Source of the DNA: Sphingobacterium sp. LZ7M1
GTDB taxonomy: Bacteria > Bacteroidota > Bacteroidia > Sphingobacteriales > Sphingobacteriaceae
DNA: 64,000 nt
Reading direction: 5' to 3'
Assembly (NCBI RefSeq): GCF_024296865.1
Contig: NZ_CP101134.1
Coordinates: 1,054,001 to 1,118,000 of the forward strand
Part shown: positions 1 to 8,719 of the stretch, piece after piece
Position numbering within the stretch: position 1 is the stretch's first letter
Layout of the letters: every line of letters begins with the position of its first letter
The notes under the pieces: generated by a model
Told to the model about the DNA's origin: nothing
Databases searched by the model: none
The model's input: the letters and a program-made list of their open reading frames with translations, nothing else
Position numbers and translations under genes: made by a program

Positions 1-770
1 CCATTGCTGAAGAGCCAAGAACTTATTTGACTGACTTTATACCAGCGGAATACTTTGGGCAAAACCATCAGTTTATCGTGGTTGGTCTTAGGAGTGTGAT
101 GGAAAAAGCACGTCAAGCTGGCTATCACCTTCCGGTTGAACGTACGATTTTGATCACCGGTCTTCGTGAAGGAGAGGTTTGGGTAAATATGTCCAGGATC
201 AATGGCGTAGATGGAACTAATCCAGAAAGTTTGACTTTTGGGGAGATTGAAGGTCGCAGACAGGTGGAAGAGATTCAACGTTATTTGGTGGATTTCGTTC
301 CTGGGTTTGAAGATGCACATTTCACTAAAATGGCTCCATTCCTGGGAATTCGTGAGACTCGCCGTATCGTTGGAGATTATGTGATGACTGCAGATGATAT
401 CTTGACCTGCCGTCGTTTTGATGATGCCGTTGCTGTGGCAAGTTATCCATTAGATATCCATCATCCTGAAGGTGGTGGCTGTACCTTGACCTGGTGTGGC
501 GATAGTTATGATATTCCATACCGTTCTTTGGTACCTAAAAAGGTAAAGAATTTATTGGTGGCTGGACGCTCGATTTCAACGACGCATGAAGCTATGTCTG
601 CCATCCGTGTGATGGCCCCATGTATGGCGATGGGTGAAGCGGCGGGGCGTGCGGCTAAACTAGCGGTTCGTCATGGCGTAAGCCCGGCAGATGTCAATGT
701 GGAAGAGCTAAGGGCAGAATTGATCAATTCAGGGGCATATTTAGGAGAAGACCTAACGGCTACCGTTTAA
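1..770 (+). CDS. FAD-dependent oxidoreductase, C-terminal part (5' truncated by window edge)
   Basis: The reading frame is open to the left edge of the window (first complete codon at base 3), so this is the last ~255 residues of a longer protein. The C-terminal region has the FAD-binding strand typical of the FAD_oxidored (pfam12831-like) family: a stretch reading VKNLLVAGRSISTTHEA followed by RVMAPCMAMGEAAGRAA, which closes the flavin site. The N-terminal dinucleotide fold is outside the window. Members of this family are flavin oxidoreductases, often exported and often found near sugar-degradation genes in Bacteroidota; the substrate is unknown. It lies 10 nt upstream of the EEP hydrolase, so it is probably co-transcribed with it. 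Confidence 0.85.
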   Translation, partial: IAEEPRTYLTDFIPAEYFGQNHQFIVVGLRSVMEKARQAGYHLPVERTILITGLREGEVWVNMSRINGVDGTNPESLTFGEIEGRRQVEEIQRYLVDFVPGFEDAHFTKMAPFLGIRETRRIVGDYVMTADDILTCRRFDDAVAVASYPLDIHHPEGGGCTLTWCGDSYDIPYRSLVPKKVKNLLVAGRSISTTHEAMSAIRVMAPCMAMGEAAGRAAKLAVRHGVSPADVNVEELRAELINSGAYLGEDLTATV

Positions 771-780
771 AAATAATACA

Positions 781-1707
781 ATGAAACGTTCCGAAATGTC
801 CAATCGCAGGGAATTCTTTAAGAAAGTAGGTTTGTTGTCAGCAATGCCATTATTGGCGAAGCTGGATTTACAGGCTGCTGTTGCTCCTGTACTGGGTGGT
901 CAGATTAAGGTGCTGACTTGCAATATCCGGGTTGATCTAGAGGAAGATGCCGCAAAGGGCTTAGGCTGGAAAGATCGCCGAGGTGCCTGTTTGGCAATCA
1001 TTAAAAAGGAGAAAGCAGATTTAATAGGTTTTCAAGAGGTTTTGAAAGGTCAGTTTTTGGATCTCAAGGAAAACCTGAAAGATTACTTTGCTTTTGGATT
1101 TGATGGCCCTGAAATGGATCAGTTTAAGGAAGGTTATCATGGCATTGCCAAGAACCCTATATTGTTTTCCAAAAAGAGATTTGAGTTGTTGACAGCCAAT
1201 ACCTATTGGCTGTCGGAAACCCCCTTAAAGGCAGGAAGCCTTTCCTGGGGTTCAGCAAGAGCGAGGAACGCAGTGTTTGTAAGGTTGCTGGATAAAATAA
1301 CTAATAAGGAAATCCGTTTAACAAACCTGCACTTGGACCATGTCAGTAATGAAGCCAAGGAAGGACAGATCAAGGTGGTGCTAGATGAGGCTGCGCAATA
1401 TCAAACTGACTTTCCGCAGATCTTGACCGGGGACTTTAATGTGGGGATGGATTCTAAGGTTTATCAGGATGTTATTGATGCGGGATGGAAAGATTCTTAT
1501 GTGCAGGTCCGAGGAAATGTAGTTCCTGAGGGTACTACCCATGGATTTAAGGGAAATGACCCGAACAGGAAGAAATCCAAGAAAATTGACTTTATCTTCC
1601 TGAACGGACCTTTGAAGGCCGTTGACACAAACATCATCAAGGATAGCTATAAAGGCGTTCTGCCAAGCGATCATTATTTTGTGAGTGCCGTATTGGCGTA
1701 TCAATAA
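781..1707 (+). CDS. Exported endonuclease/exonuclease/phosphatase (EEP) family hydrolase
   Basis: 308 residues. The N-terminus NRREFFKKVG followed by a hydrophobic stretch looks like a Tat-type or Tat-like signal (residues 7-33), so the enzyme probably acts outside the cytoplasm. The EEP catalytic set is complete: N48 (TCNIR), E86 (GFQEV), H184 (TNLHLDH), D218 and N220 (LTGDFN), D270 and the terminal SDH at 296-298. The family is metal dependent and cleaves phosphodiesters or phosphomonoesters (nucleases, sphingomyelinases, inositol phosphatases); the Tat-exported single-domain forms of Bacteroidota are mostly uncharacterised. It closely follows the FAD oxidoreductase and ends just before a strong terminator, so these two genes end a transcription unit. 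Confidence 0.85.
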   Translation: MKRSEMSNRREFFKKVGLLSAMPLLAKLDLQAAVAPVLGGQIKVLTCNIRVDLEEDAAKGLGWKDRRGACLAIIKKEKADLIGFQEVLKGQFLDLKENLKDYFAFGFDGPEMDQFKEGYHGIAKNPILFSKKRFELLTANTYWLSETPLKAGSLSWGSARARNAVFVRLLDKITNKEIRLTNLHLDHVSNEAKEGQIKVVLDEAAQYQTDFPQILTGDFNVGMDSKVYQDVIDAGWKDSYVQVRGNVVPEGTTHGFKGNDPNRKKSKKIDFIFLNGPLKAVDTNIIKDSYKGVLPSDHYFVSAVLAYQ

Positions 1708-1730
1708 AGGAACGATTCAAATAAACAGTT

Positions 1731-1765
1731 AAAAAAAGAACAGTTTTTGGTACTGTTCTTTTTTT
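1731..1765 (+). terminator. Intrinsic terminator after the EEP hydrolase gene
   Basis: A perfect 14-bp inverted repeat (1731-1744 with 1752-1765, arm sequence ending GAACAGT) around a 7-nt loop. The 3' arm ends in seven T residues. It separates the oxidoreductase/EEP unit from the transporter-kinase unit downstream. Confidence 0.85.
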
Positions 1766-1851
1766 AGAGCGATTGGGTTTAATTATGTTATATTTTGTTT
1801 ATTTTTATTTTACTTAAACACATATTTCAATTAAAACCTTAACTAAATTTA

Positions 1852-3105
1852 ATGGCACAGCAAAGCACAATGGATAGGCTAGGTATACCTAGTCATTTAA
1901 AATGGGGCTACCTTGGTATTCTTATCTTCATGATGGGTGATGGGGTAGAGCAGGGATGGCTCAGTCCTTACCTTGTCAGTCATGGCATGAGTATGGAGCA
2001 ATCGGCAGCTCTTTTCACCGTATATGGAATTACCATTGCAATTTCTTCCTGGTTTTCTGGCGTATTGGCAGAGAGTTATGGACCGCGTAAATCCATGTTC
2101 ATGGGTTTGCTGTTGTATCTGATCGGGACCGTAGGTTTTGTGTCCATGGGAATGGCCAAATTGGATTACAATGCCATGCTGTTATTCTATGCCATCCGAG
2201 GCTTTGGCTATCCTTTGTTTGCCTATTCCTTTATGGTCTGGATCAACTACCGTAGTCCAAAACATATGTTGGGCAGAGCAGTAGGTTGGTTTTGGTTTGT
2301 GTTCACTGGGGGGCTGAATGTGTTGGGAGCCTACTATTCGAGTTGGGCATTGGATAAAATGGGTTATGAAAACACACTTTGGTCTTCTATACTGTGGGTC
2401 TTGATAGGTGCATTTTTTGCACTGGTCCTGAACAGGGATAAGTTTGAAACAAAAGCATCCAAAGGTTCAAAAGCTCAGGAGTTGATGAATGGACTGACCA
2501 TTGTCAAAAAGGAGCCCAAGGTATTGATCGGAGGAATTGTGAGGGTAATCAATACGACTGCCCAGTTTGCATTTCCGGTGTTCTTGCCGATGTATATGGC
2601 AGAACATGGATTCAATACCAAAGAATGGTTACAGATCTGGGGAACCATTTTCACGAGTAACATTGCATTTAACTTAATATTTGGATTTGTAGGCGATCGC
2701 TTAGGCTGGCAACGCACCATTATGTGGTTTGGTGGAGTTGGCTGTGCGATTACCACGGTCCTTTTCTATTATTCGCCGGTATGGTTCGGAGGAGCCTATT
2801 GGGCGGTAATGGCGGCAGGTATAGCTTGGGGAGGGCTTTTGGCCGGCTATGTTCCTTTATCCGCATTAGTGCCTTCATTGGTGAAGGAGGATAAAGGAGC
2901 AGCGATGGCCATCCTGAACCTTGGAGCTGGACTGCCAGTTTTTGTGGGGCCAGCGATCGTAGGATTGTTGATCGGCACCATTGGAAGTGAGGGGGTGATT
3001 TGGGTACTGGCTGTATTATATCTGATCAGCGCAGTATTGACAAAATTTATCACGATTCCAGAAGGAGAGCTGAGGGAATCGGAGAAAGAATTGAATACCG
3101 TATAA
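1852..3105 (+). CDS. MFS transporter, polyol/sugar-acid permease type (RbtT/CsbX/YoaB-like)
   Basis: 417 residues with about twelve hydrophobic segments. The N-terminus (GIPSHLKWGYLGILIFMMGD followed by GVEQGWLSPYLV) is characteristic of the RbtT/DalT/CsbX group of the major facilitator superfamily, which includes ribitol and D-arabinitol permeases and Bacillus YoaB. A cytoplasmic-loop MFS motif is visible near ESYGPRKS. The likely role is uptake of a polyol, sugar or sugar acid across the inner membrane for the kinases and dehydrogenase that follow. It is the first gene after the terminator at 1731-1765 and begins the run of closely packed genes to 7633. Group assignment is by recognition of the sequence; the substrate is not deducible. 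Confidence 0.85.
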   Translation: MAQQSTMDRLGIPSHLKWGYLGILIFMMGDGVEQGWLSPYLVSHGMSMEQSAALFTVYGITIAISSWFSGVLAESYGPRKSMFMGLLLYLIGTVGFVSMGMAKLDYNAMLLFYAIRGFGYPLFAYSFMVWINYRSPKHMLGRAVGWFWFVFTGGLNVLGAYYSSWALDKMGYENTLWSSILWVLIGAFFALVLNRDKFETKASKGSKAQELMNGLTIVKKEPKVLIGGIVRVINTTAQFAFPVFLPMYMAEHGFNTKEWLQIWGTIFTSNIAFNLIFGFVGDRLGWQRTIMWFGGVGCAITTVLFYYSPVWFGGAYWAVMAAGIAWGGLLAGYVPLSALVPSLVKEDKGAAMAILNLGAGLPVFVGPAIVGLLIGTIGSEGVIWVLAVLYLISAVLTKFITIPEGELRESEKELNTV

Positions 3106-3140
3106 TTAAAGAATTTAGATTAAAAATAGAATAACAACCT

Positions 3141-4151
3141 ATGAAAGTATTGCTAACTGCGCCTTATGAGAACGAAAAAGCTTTGAATGAATTGAAAGGT
3201 CTTTTTGATGAAGTCATTTACCGTTCATGGAAACCAAATGGACGCGCCTATAATCCAGCAGAACTAAAAGCGTTATTGAAGGAGACAGGGGTTGATGCCT
3301 TGATTTCCGAACATGATGAAATCACAGAGGAGGTATTGCGTGAGAACCCGAACTTGAAATTTGTCGGCATATGCCGTGGTACCCCATCGAATATCGATTT
3401 GAAGGTCGCTACAGAATTAGGTATTCCCGTATTCAATACTCCGGCAAGGAATGCACAGGCAGTCGCAGAGATGTTTATTGCTAATGTCATCACTTTGATG
3501 AGAAATACCGTTCCTGCTATCGATTGGTTAGAAGGAAAAAACTGGGGAGAAGGAGCGCATACTTCTTATTTACAGTTCAAAGGAAATGAGCTTGCAGGGA
3601 AAAAGGTCGGTATGGTCGGATTTGGTGCCGTAGGACAGCATATTGCAAGGATGTTGGTTAACTTTCCTTGTGAGATCTATTATTTCGATCCTTATTTTAC
3701 AGATCCTAATACAGATTTTAAAAAGGTTGAATTAGAAGAATTGTTCGCTACTTGTGATGTAGTAGGCATCCATTTGCCCGTTACGCCAGAGACTACAGGA
3801 ATGATAGACAAGAAATATCTTTCATTGTTGAATAAAGATGCGATTTTTGTGAATACAGCGCGTGCGACGGTTGTCAATCGTGAAGATTTATTGGAAGTGA
3901 TCGAAGGTGGGCAAATCCGTGGTGCCGTTTTGGATGTATTCTACAATGAGCCACCAGATGAGATTGACTACAAGATGATCCTGAACAAGAATGTCATTGC
4001 AACGCCGCATATCGCTGGTGCTACCCATGAGGTAGAAGACCACCACGCATTTATCATGAACAACAACCTTAGGGAGTTTTTCCATAAGGGTAATAAATCT
4101 ATCAAACAGCTTGTCAACAAAGCAGTTTTAGAGAACACATCAATTAGCTAA
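3141..4151 (+). CDS. D-isomer-specific 2-hydroxyacid dehydrogenase (YoaD-like)
   Basis: 336 residues. The two-domain D-2-hydroxyacid dehydrogenase layout is clear: a split substrate domain (1-115 and the C-terminus) around a Rossmann domain with GFGAVG (about 160-165). The catalytic residues are present: R241 (VNTARAT), E270 (FYNEPP) and H290 (ATPHIAG). Members reduce 2-keto acids or oxidise 2-hydroxy acids, including phosphoglycerate, with NAD(P). There is no C-terminal ACT regulatory domain, so a SerA role is less likely. It lies between the permease and a kinase; only 2 nt separate its stop codon from the next ATG. By gene order and type it corresponds to YoaD in the Bacillus yoaDCB set (recalled comparison). 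Confidence 0.88.
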   Translation: MKVLLTAPYENEKALNELKGLFDEVIYRSWKPNGRAYNPAELKALLKETGVDALISEHDEITEEVLRENPNLKFVGICRGTPSNIDLKVATELGIPVFNTPARNAQAVAEMFIANVITLMRNTVPAIDWLEGKNWGEGAHTSYLQFKGNELAGKKVGMVGFGAVGQHIARMLVNFPCEIYYFDPYFTDPNTDFKKVELEELFATCDVVGIHLPVTPETTGMIDKKYLSLLNKDAIFVNTARATVVNREDLLEVIEGGQIRGAVLDVFYNEPPDEIDYKMILNKNVIATPHIAGATHEVEDHHAFIMNNNLREFFHKGNKSIKQLVNKAVLENTSIS

Positions 4152-4153
4152 AC

Positions 4154-5602
4154 ATGGCAACAAAAGAAGCTTATTTAATCGTCGACATCGGCACAGGAAA
4201 TGCACGCGTTGCAGTATGTGCTATCGATGGCGAAATCTTAAGTATCAAAAGAGAAAACGTTCATTACGAAACGGATACTCAATATGAAGACTCCATCTTC
4301 TTCAATCCTGAAGAGCTGTGGTCACAGATCCTGAAGCTTTCGAAAGAAGCATTGGCCGAAGCTGGAGCGGTGAAGATCAATGCTATCACAGCAACTAGCC
4401 AAAGGGAAGGTATTGTGGTGGTTGACCAAGAAGGAAAGCCATTGCTCGGCATGCCTAATATCGACCATCGAGGAAGAAAATGGGAAATCGACTTACAAGA
4501 TAAAGATCTTGTCTATGATCTTTCTGGTCGTTACCCTACATCATTATTTTCTGCTTTCAAGCTTGTCGGAGTAAGGGAAGTATATCCAGAACTATTTGAA
4601 CAGATTGCCTGCGTAATGAGCATCAGTGACTGGATCCAATTCCAGTTTTCAGGGGTTGCAGGATACGAGCATTCTCAAGCTTCTGAAACCTTGTTGTACG
4701 ATGTGGCAAAGAAATCATGGTCCCAAGAATTATTGGATCAATTCAACCTATCCTCTAGCATCTTACCAGATTTGAAAGATTCAGGATCGATCCTGGGCGA
4801 TATCAAAGCAGGCGTCTCGACCGCTTTTGGTATCAATCCAGCGGCAGTAGTAGTCGTTGGTGGAGGGGACACCCAATTGGCCATCCGTAGTATGGAACCT
4901 TCGGCTAATGACGTTGTCATCGTTTCGGGTACGACTACACCAATCATTAAGATTGTTGATAGCTATGAAAAAGATGCCGAGCAGCGGACATGGACCAGCA
5001 GGCATATCGATGCGGATAATTTTATCCTAGAGGCCAATGCCGGCGTGACAGGACTTAATTATCAACGTCTGAAGGAGATTTTCTATCCAAATGAGGGCTA
5101 TGATGTCATTGAAAAAGAATTAGAAGATGCAACCTATTCGCAGTGTGTGGCTTCGTTAGGTTCTTTGATTGCAGATGAAGAAGAACCCTTGACCAAGGGA
5201 GGTTTTATCTTCAATGCACCGGTATCCCATCAGTTAACTCGCGGGAGCTTTGTTTTTGCGATTTTATGGGATATTGCCTGCAGTATCTATGAGAACTATA
5301 AGTTCCTGAGTGTGGTCTCTCCACACCAAGAGTCCTACATCTGGGCTTGTGGCGGCGGGGTGGAGAGCCGCAAACTGCGTCAGTTTATTGCCAACCTGTT
5401 TGGAAAGAGCATCAAGATCAGGGATACCTTCCGCCAAGCTTCCGTGCTGGGTGGTGTTTTCCTCTGCAATGATGCTTTAGGTGTCAAGAACGTGAGTCCG
5501 GAGTTATTGGAAGAGATACACCCGAAAGACCATGAGGAGTTTGAAAAACTATATCAAGAGTGGAAAAACGCTCGTAAAACCTTTAAAGAAGTAGTTTCCT
5601 AG
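4154..5602 (+). CDS. FGGY-family carbohydrate kinase 1 (YoaC/LsrK-like)
   Basis: 482 residues. The N-terminal phosphate-binding motif DIGTGNARV starts at D11. A second-domain GGGDTQLA (about residue 238) carries the catalytic Asp, and the C-terminal glycine motif is CGGGVESRKLRQ (near residue 400). These are FGGY kinase hallmarks: ATP-dependent phosphorylation of a sugar, polyol or open-chain keto-sugar in the cytoplasm. The start (DIGTGN, VCAIDGEILS) is closest to the YoaC/LsrK branch rather than to xylulokinase or glycerol kinase. The following kinase gene starts on the very next base after its stop, so translation is probably coupled. The substrate is not known. Confidence 0.88.
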   Translation: MATKEAYLIVDIGTGNARVAVCAIDGEILSIKRENVHYETDTQYEDSIFFNPEELWSQILKLSKEALAEAGAVKINAITATSQREGIVVVDQEGKPLLGMPNIDHRGRKWEIDLQDKDLVYDLSGRYPTSLFSAFKLVGVREVYPELFEQIACVMSISDWIQFQFSGVAGYEHSQASETLLYDVAKKSWSQELLDQFNLSSSILPDLKDSGSILGDIKAGVSTAFGINPAAVVVVGGGDTQLAIRSMEPSANDVVIVSGTTTPIIKIVDSYEKDAEQRTWTSRHIDADNFILEANAGVTGLNYQRLKEIFYPNEGYDVIEKELEDATYSQCVASLGSLIADEEEPLTKGGFIFNAPVSHQLTRGSFVFAILWDIACSIYENYKFLSVVSPHQESYIWACGGGVESRKLRQFIANLFGKSIKIRDTFRQASVLGGVFLCNDALGVKNVSPELLEEIHPKDHEEFEKLYQEWKNARKTFKEVVS

Positions 5603-7036
5603 ATGAGTACATATTTTTTTGGATTAGATGTCGGGACCCAGGGGGCGAGGGTCGTTTTGGTGGATGAGAAAGGTGAATTGTTAGCATCTGATTCCCGAAA
5701 ATTCCAATTGGATGATAAATTCCGTGAGGAGCAATCGCCATTGCTTTGGTGGAATGATTGTAAGGAGATGTTATCCAAGCTGATCCAGAAACTTCCAGAT
5801 AACATTGACAAAAAAGATATCCTTGCTATCTCCGTTACCTCAACATCAGGAACGGTCATACCTTTGGATAACCAGAACCAACCCTTACATTCCGCCATCA
5901 TGTACAGCGATCCCCGGTCAGCTGAACAGGGAAAGCGAATCAAAGTGATCGCAGAAAGAAACGTGCCACATGGCTATACCGGATTCAATGCATCCAGCGG
6001 AATCAGCAAAATGCTTTGGTATATCGAAACCTATCCTGAAAAGGTTCAGGATATCGCACAATGGATCCATGCTTCAGATTTCCTCGTAGGGAAACTTTGC
6101 GGAAACTACCAAGTGACCGACTATACCAATGTGTTGAAATCCGCTTATGATCTGGAGAAACTGGAATGGCCTACTTATGTAACCGAAGAGATCGGCCTAA
6201 AAGGAGAGTGGTTACAGGAAGTAGTACCCTCAGGAACCGTGGTGGGATCACTATTGCCAGCCTTGGCTGAGGAATGGGGTGTTCCCGAAATCAAGGTGGT
6301 CGTGGGCATGACTGATGGCTGCGCTACACAAATGGCTTCAGGAGCTGTCAAGCCTGGTACTTGGAACAGCACGATTGGAACAACCCTTGTAATCAAAGGC
6401 GTAACGAAAAACAACGTCGTAGATCCATTAGGCAGATTATACAGCCATAGACATCCAGAAGGTTATTGGATGCCAGGAGGAGCCAGCAATACAGGTGCAG
6501 ATTGGATTTCTCTACAGTTTGCAGAGGGGTTAGAAGAACTCAACCAAGAAGCTTCGCACCTGATCCCGACCAATGAGTTGGCTTGGCCACTACTCCAAGA
6601 AGGAGAGCGATATCCCATTATGGCTTCCCATGCCAAGGGATTTGCTCCCGACAACATCAGCCGTGAGAAGCTGTTTGCTGCAAATCTGGAAGGAGTAGCT
6701 TTTATAGAAAAGTTAGCATACGATATTATCGAAGAGCTTTCAGGAGAAAAGATCGATGCGGTTTATTCTGCAGGAGGAGGCAGTAACAGTGATGTCTGGT
6801 TAAAGATCAGGGCTTCTGCGCTGAATGTGCCCATCTACAATTGCAAAGAGGCAAGCGGTGCCTTTGGTGCAGCTATCATGGCCGCTTCCAATACCTTTTA
6901 CCAGACCTTGACCGAAGCATCAGAGCATATGACAGCCATTGAAAAAATGGTGGATCCAGATCCTCAGTTGCATGCTTCCTACCAAGTACAGTACAAAGAC
7001 TTTAAAAATAAATTGAAAGATTTAAACTATTTATAG
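5603..7036 (+). CDS. FGGY-family carbohydrate kinase 2 (xylulokinase-like)
   Basis: 477 residues, a different branch of the FGGY family from its neighbour. Motifs: LDVGTQGARV (D9), VVGMTDGCATQMA (catalytic Asp near 237), GTWNSTIGTTLV as the ATP-site loop, and AGGGSNSDVWLKIRA near the C-terminus. It starts at the base after the previous stop and is itself followed at once by the phosphatase ATG, so 3141-7633 is essentially one polycistron. Two FGGY kinases side by side suggest either two substrates or two phosphorylation steps. Similarity to xylulokinase/ribulokinase is general; the exact sugar cannot be read from the sequence. Confidence 0.87.
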   Translation: MSTYFFGLDVGTQGARVVLVDEKGELLASDSRKFQLDDKFREEQSPLLWWNDCKEMLSKLIQKLPDNIDKKDILAISVTSTSGTVIPLDNQNQPLHSAIMYSDPRSAEQGKRIKVIAERNVPHGYTGFNASSGISKMLWYIETYPEKVQDIAQWIHASDFLVGKLCGNYQVTDYTNVLKSAYDLEKLEWPTYVTEEIGLKGEWLQEVVPSGTVVGSLLPALAEEWGVPEIKVVVGMTDGCATQMASGAVKPGTWNSTIGTTLVIKGVTKNNVVDPLGRLYSHRHPEGYWMPGGASNTGADWISLQFAEGLEELNQEASHLIPTNELAWPLLQEGERYPIMASHAKGFAPDNISREKLFAANLEGVAFIEKLAYDIIEELSGEKIDAVYSAGGGSNSDVWLKIRASALNVPIYNCKEASGAFGAAIMAASNTFYQTLTEASEHMTAIEKMVDPDPQLHASYQVQYKDFKNKLKDLNYL

Positions 7037-7633
7037 ATGATAACAATCTGTCTTTTGAGACACGGAGAAACTGCCTATAATGCAGAGGGAAATAAATATT
7101 GCGGACGGACTGATATTCCTTTAACGGAAAAAGGGCTTTCCCAAGCCAAGCGAATGAATGAGCTGCTTAAGGATTACAGTTTTGATCAGATCTTTTGTTC
7201 TCCATTGCAACGAGCGAAAAACACCGCGGAGATTGCTTCCGGAAGACCCGATGTGGTTCAAGTCGATGAACGCTTGATTGAAGTCGATTTTGGCCAATGG
7301 GAAGGCAAGCGATCTGAAGATTTCATTGCCGAAGATCCAAATTCATGGTACAACTGGTTGTCAGATCCAGCAAGCTTTGAGGCTGGAAGGACGGGTGAAA
7401 ATGCAAGCCAAGTGATCAATCGTTTGGAGAGTTTCTATGCTGAGCTGTTGGAGAAATATGATGGGCAGACCATTTTGGTGGTCGGACATAATGGAGTGAA
7501 CAGACTGTTCATGGCGCAACAGCTGGGTATGCCTTTAAAGAACTATAGAAGGATCGTGCAAGAGAACTCTGCATTGACCTTGATAACATTAGATAAACAT
7601 TCAGGTTTCAATTTGTTAAAATTGAATGCTTAA
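7037..7633 (+). CDS. Histidine phosphatase family protein (phosphoglycerate mutase-like)
   Basis: 198 residues. The RHG signature is at R8-H9-G10 (LLRHGETAYN), the CSPLQRAKNTAEI motif follows, and the second catalytic His is at about 151 (VVGHNG). The size fits the small cofactor-independent phosphatases (alpha-ribazole phosphatase, PhoE or sugar-phosphate phosphatases) rather than glycolytic mutase. The ATG directly follows the stop of kinase 2, with no spacer. In this context it may dephosphorylate an intermediate or a dead-end sugar phosphate made by the two kinases; that is inference. Confidence 0.87.
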   Translation: MITICLLRHGETAYNAEGNKYCGRTDIPLTEKGLSQAKRMNELLKDYSFDQIFCSPLQRAKNTAEIASGRPDVVQVDERLIEVDFGQWEGKRSEDFIAEDPNSWYNWLSDPASFEAGRTGENASQVINRLESFYAELLEKYDGQTILVVGHNGVNRLFMAQQLGMPLKNYRRIVQENSALTLITLDKHSGFNLLKLNA

Positions 7634-7657
7634 TTTTAGAGCTTCAACAAAAACCCT

Positions 7658-8533
7658 ATGAAGAAATCCCATTTAGTCCTATTTACTTTGATCGCTATGA
7701 TGCAGGCTTCTCCTGCATTTTCCCAAAAACTGCACAAACTCAATTTCAAAACTGTTGAGGAAATGTATGAGTACTTCAAGTATCAACCAGGAAAGAAGAT
7801 TATCTCCGGACATCGGGGGACCATTGAGGAACAGATGCCAGAAAATTCCATTCCTTCCATGGAGGCAGTCCTAAAGCATACCTCCGCAATCTTTGAGGTT
7901 GATCCACGTTTAACCAAGGATGGCGTGCCTGTCATGGTACATGATGCCACGTTGGAACGTACGACCAGCGGAAAGGGAAAAGTAGCTGATTTCACATGGA
8001 AAGAGCTTCAGGCATTAAAATTAAAGGATCATCAAGGTAACCCTACCAAGTATAAGATCAATACATTGGAGGAGATGATCAAATGGGCAAAGGGCAAGAC
8101 GGTGCTAAACTTGGATAAGAAGGATCTCCCGATGGAAATGACGGCTGAAATCATCCGCAAGCATAATGCCTATGCTTGGGTTTGGGTTACAGTTCACAAT
8201 GTGGAGCAGGCCAAGTTCTATTTGGATAAAAATCCCAAACAATATCTGTCCATGCACATCAAGACAGAAAAGGATTTAGAAGCCTTTAAGGCCTCGGGGC
8301 TTCCTTACGATCGAATGATCGTTTATATCGGACCTGAGATCAAACCTTCGAACCAAGCCATGTACACTTTCTTTAAGGAAAAGGGCGTGTTATGCATGAT
8401 ATCAACAGCACCTACATACGATAAGTTGGCAACGGTTGAGGAACGTGCTGAAAAGTATAGGGCTGTTTTTGCAGACGGAGCAACTGTACTGGAATCAGAC
8501 TTGCCGATTGAGGTCAGCAAAGCTATAAAGTAA
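7658..8533 (+). CDS. Exported glycerophosphodiester phosphodiesterase family protein
   Basis: 291 residues with a signal peptide (1-22, ending SPAFSQ). The GDPD catalytic set is visible: H52-R53-G54, E62-N63 (MPENSIPSM), E80 and D82 (FEVDPRLTKDG) and H95-D96 (VMVHDATLERTT). The family hydrolyses glycerophosphodiesters to glycerol 3-phosphate and an alcohol, using a divalent metal. It is 24 nt downstream of the phosphatase and is followed by a terminator, so it is probably the last gene of the kinase operon. An exported phosphodiesterase next to a polyol-type permease suggests that the imported compound is released from a phosphodiester (inference). Confidence 0.87.
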   Translation: MKKSHLVLFTLIAMMQASPAFSQKLHKLNFKTVEEMYEYFKYQPGKKIISGHRGTIEEQMPENSIPSMEAVLKHTSAIFEVDPRLTKDGVPVMVHDATLERTTSGKGKVADFTWKELQALKLKDHQGNPTKYKINTLEEMIKWAKGKTVLNLDKKDLPMEMTAEIIRKHNAYAWVWVTVHNVEQAKFYLDKNPKQYLSMHIKTEKDLEAFKASGLPYDRMIVYIGPEIKPSNQAMYTFFKEKGVLCMISTAPTYDKLATVEERAEKYRAVFADGATVLESDLPIEVSKAIK

Positions 8534-8561
8534 CCCAAGGTTAATTAAGTTTATAGATTTA

Positions 8562-8587
8562 GGAAACCGGTACTGGTTTCCTTTTTT
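8562..8587 (+). terminator. Intrinsic terminator closing the kinase/phosphodiesterase operon
   Basis: A 7-bp stem GGAAACC/GGTTTCC (8562-8568 with 8575-8581) with a 6-nt loop, followed by six T residues. Confidence 0.75.
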
Positions 8588-8684
8588 ATTTTATTATGAT
8601 TCTAACGCTTATTGATAATTATAGCTGTTTAAGTGGCTGTTTGTCAGTTGTTAATAATTTTTGTTTACCGGATGAAGCAGCTTG

Positions 8685-8714
8685 AATAATCAGTATCTTC
8701 GTTTACTGATTATT
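8685..8714 (+). promoter_or_regulatory. Inverted repeat directly upstream of the DUF3857 gene start
   Basis: Perfect 11-bp arms AATAATCAGTA / TACTGATTATT (8685-8695 and 8704-8714) around an 8-nt loop, ending 5 nt before the ATG at 8720. TATCTTCG at 8694-8701, one base away from the Bacteroidota -7 consensus TAnnTTTG, lies inside the palindrome. It could be an operator over the promoter or an RNA hairpin at the ribosome site; the sequence alone does not decide. Confidence 0.45.
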
Positions 8715-8719
8715 AACAC

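Noticed and set aside
1766..1851. Possible SAM riboswitch before the yoaB-like gene, since the Bacillus operon is S-box regulated
   Set aside because: Only 86 AT-rich nt lie between the terminator and the ATG, with no conserved riboswitch stems.
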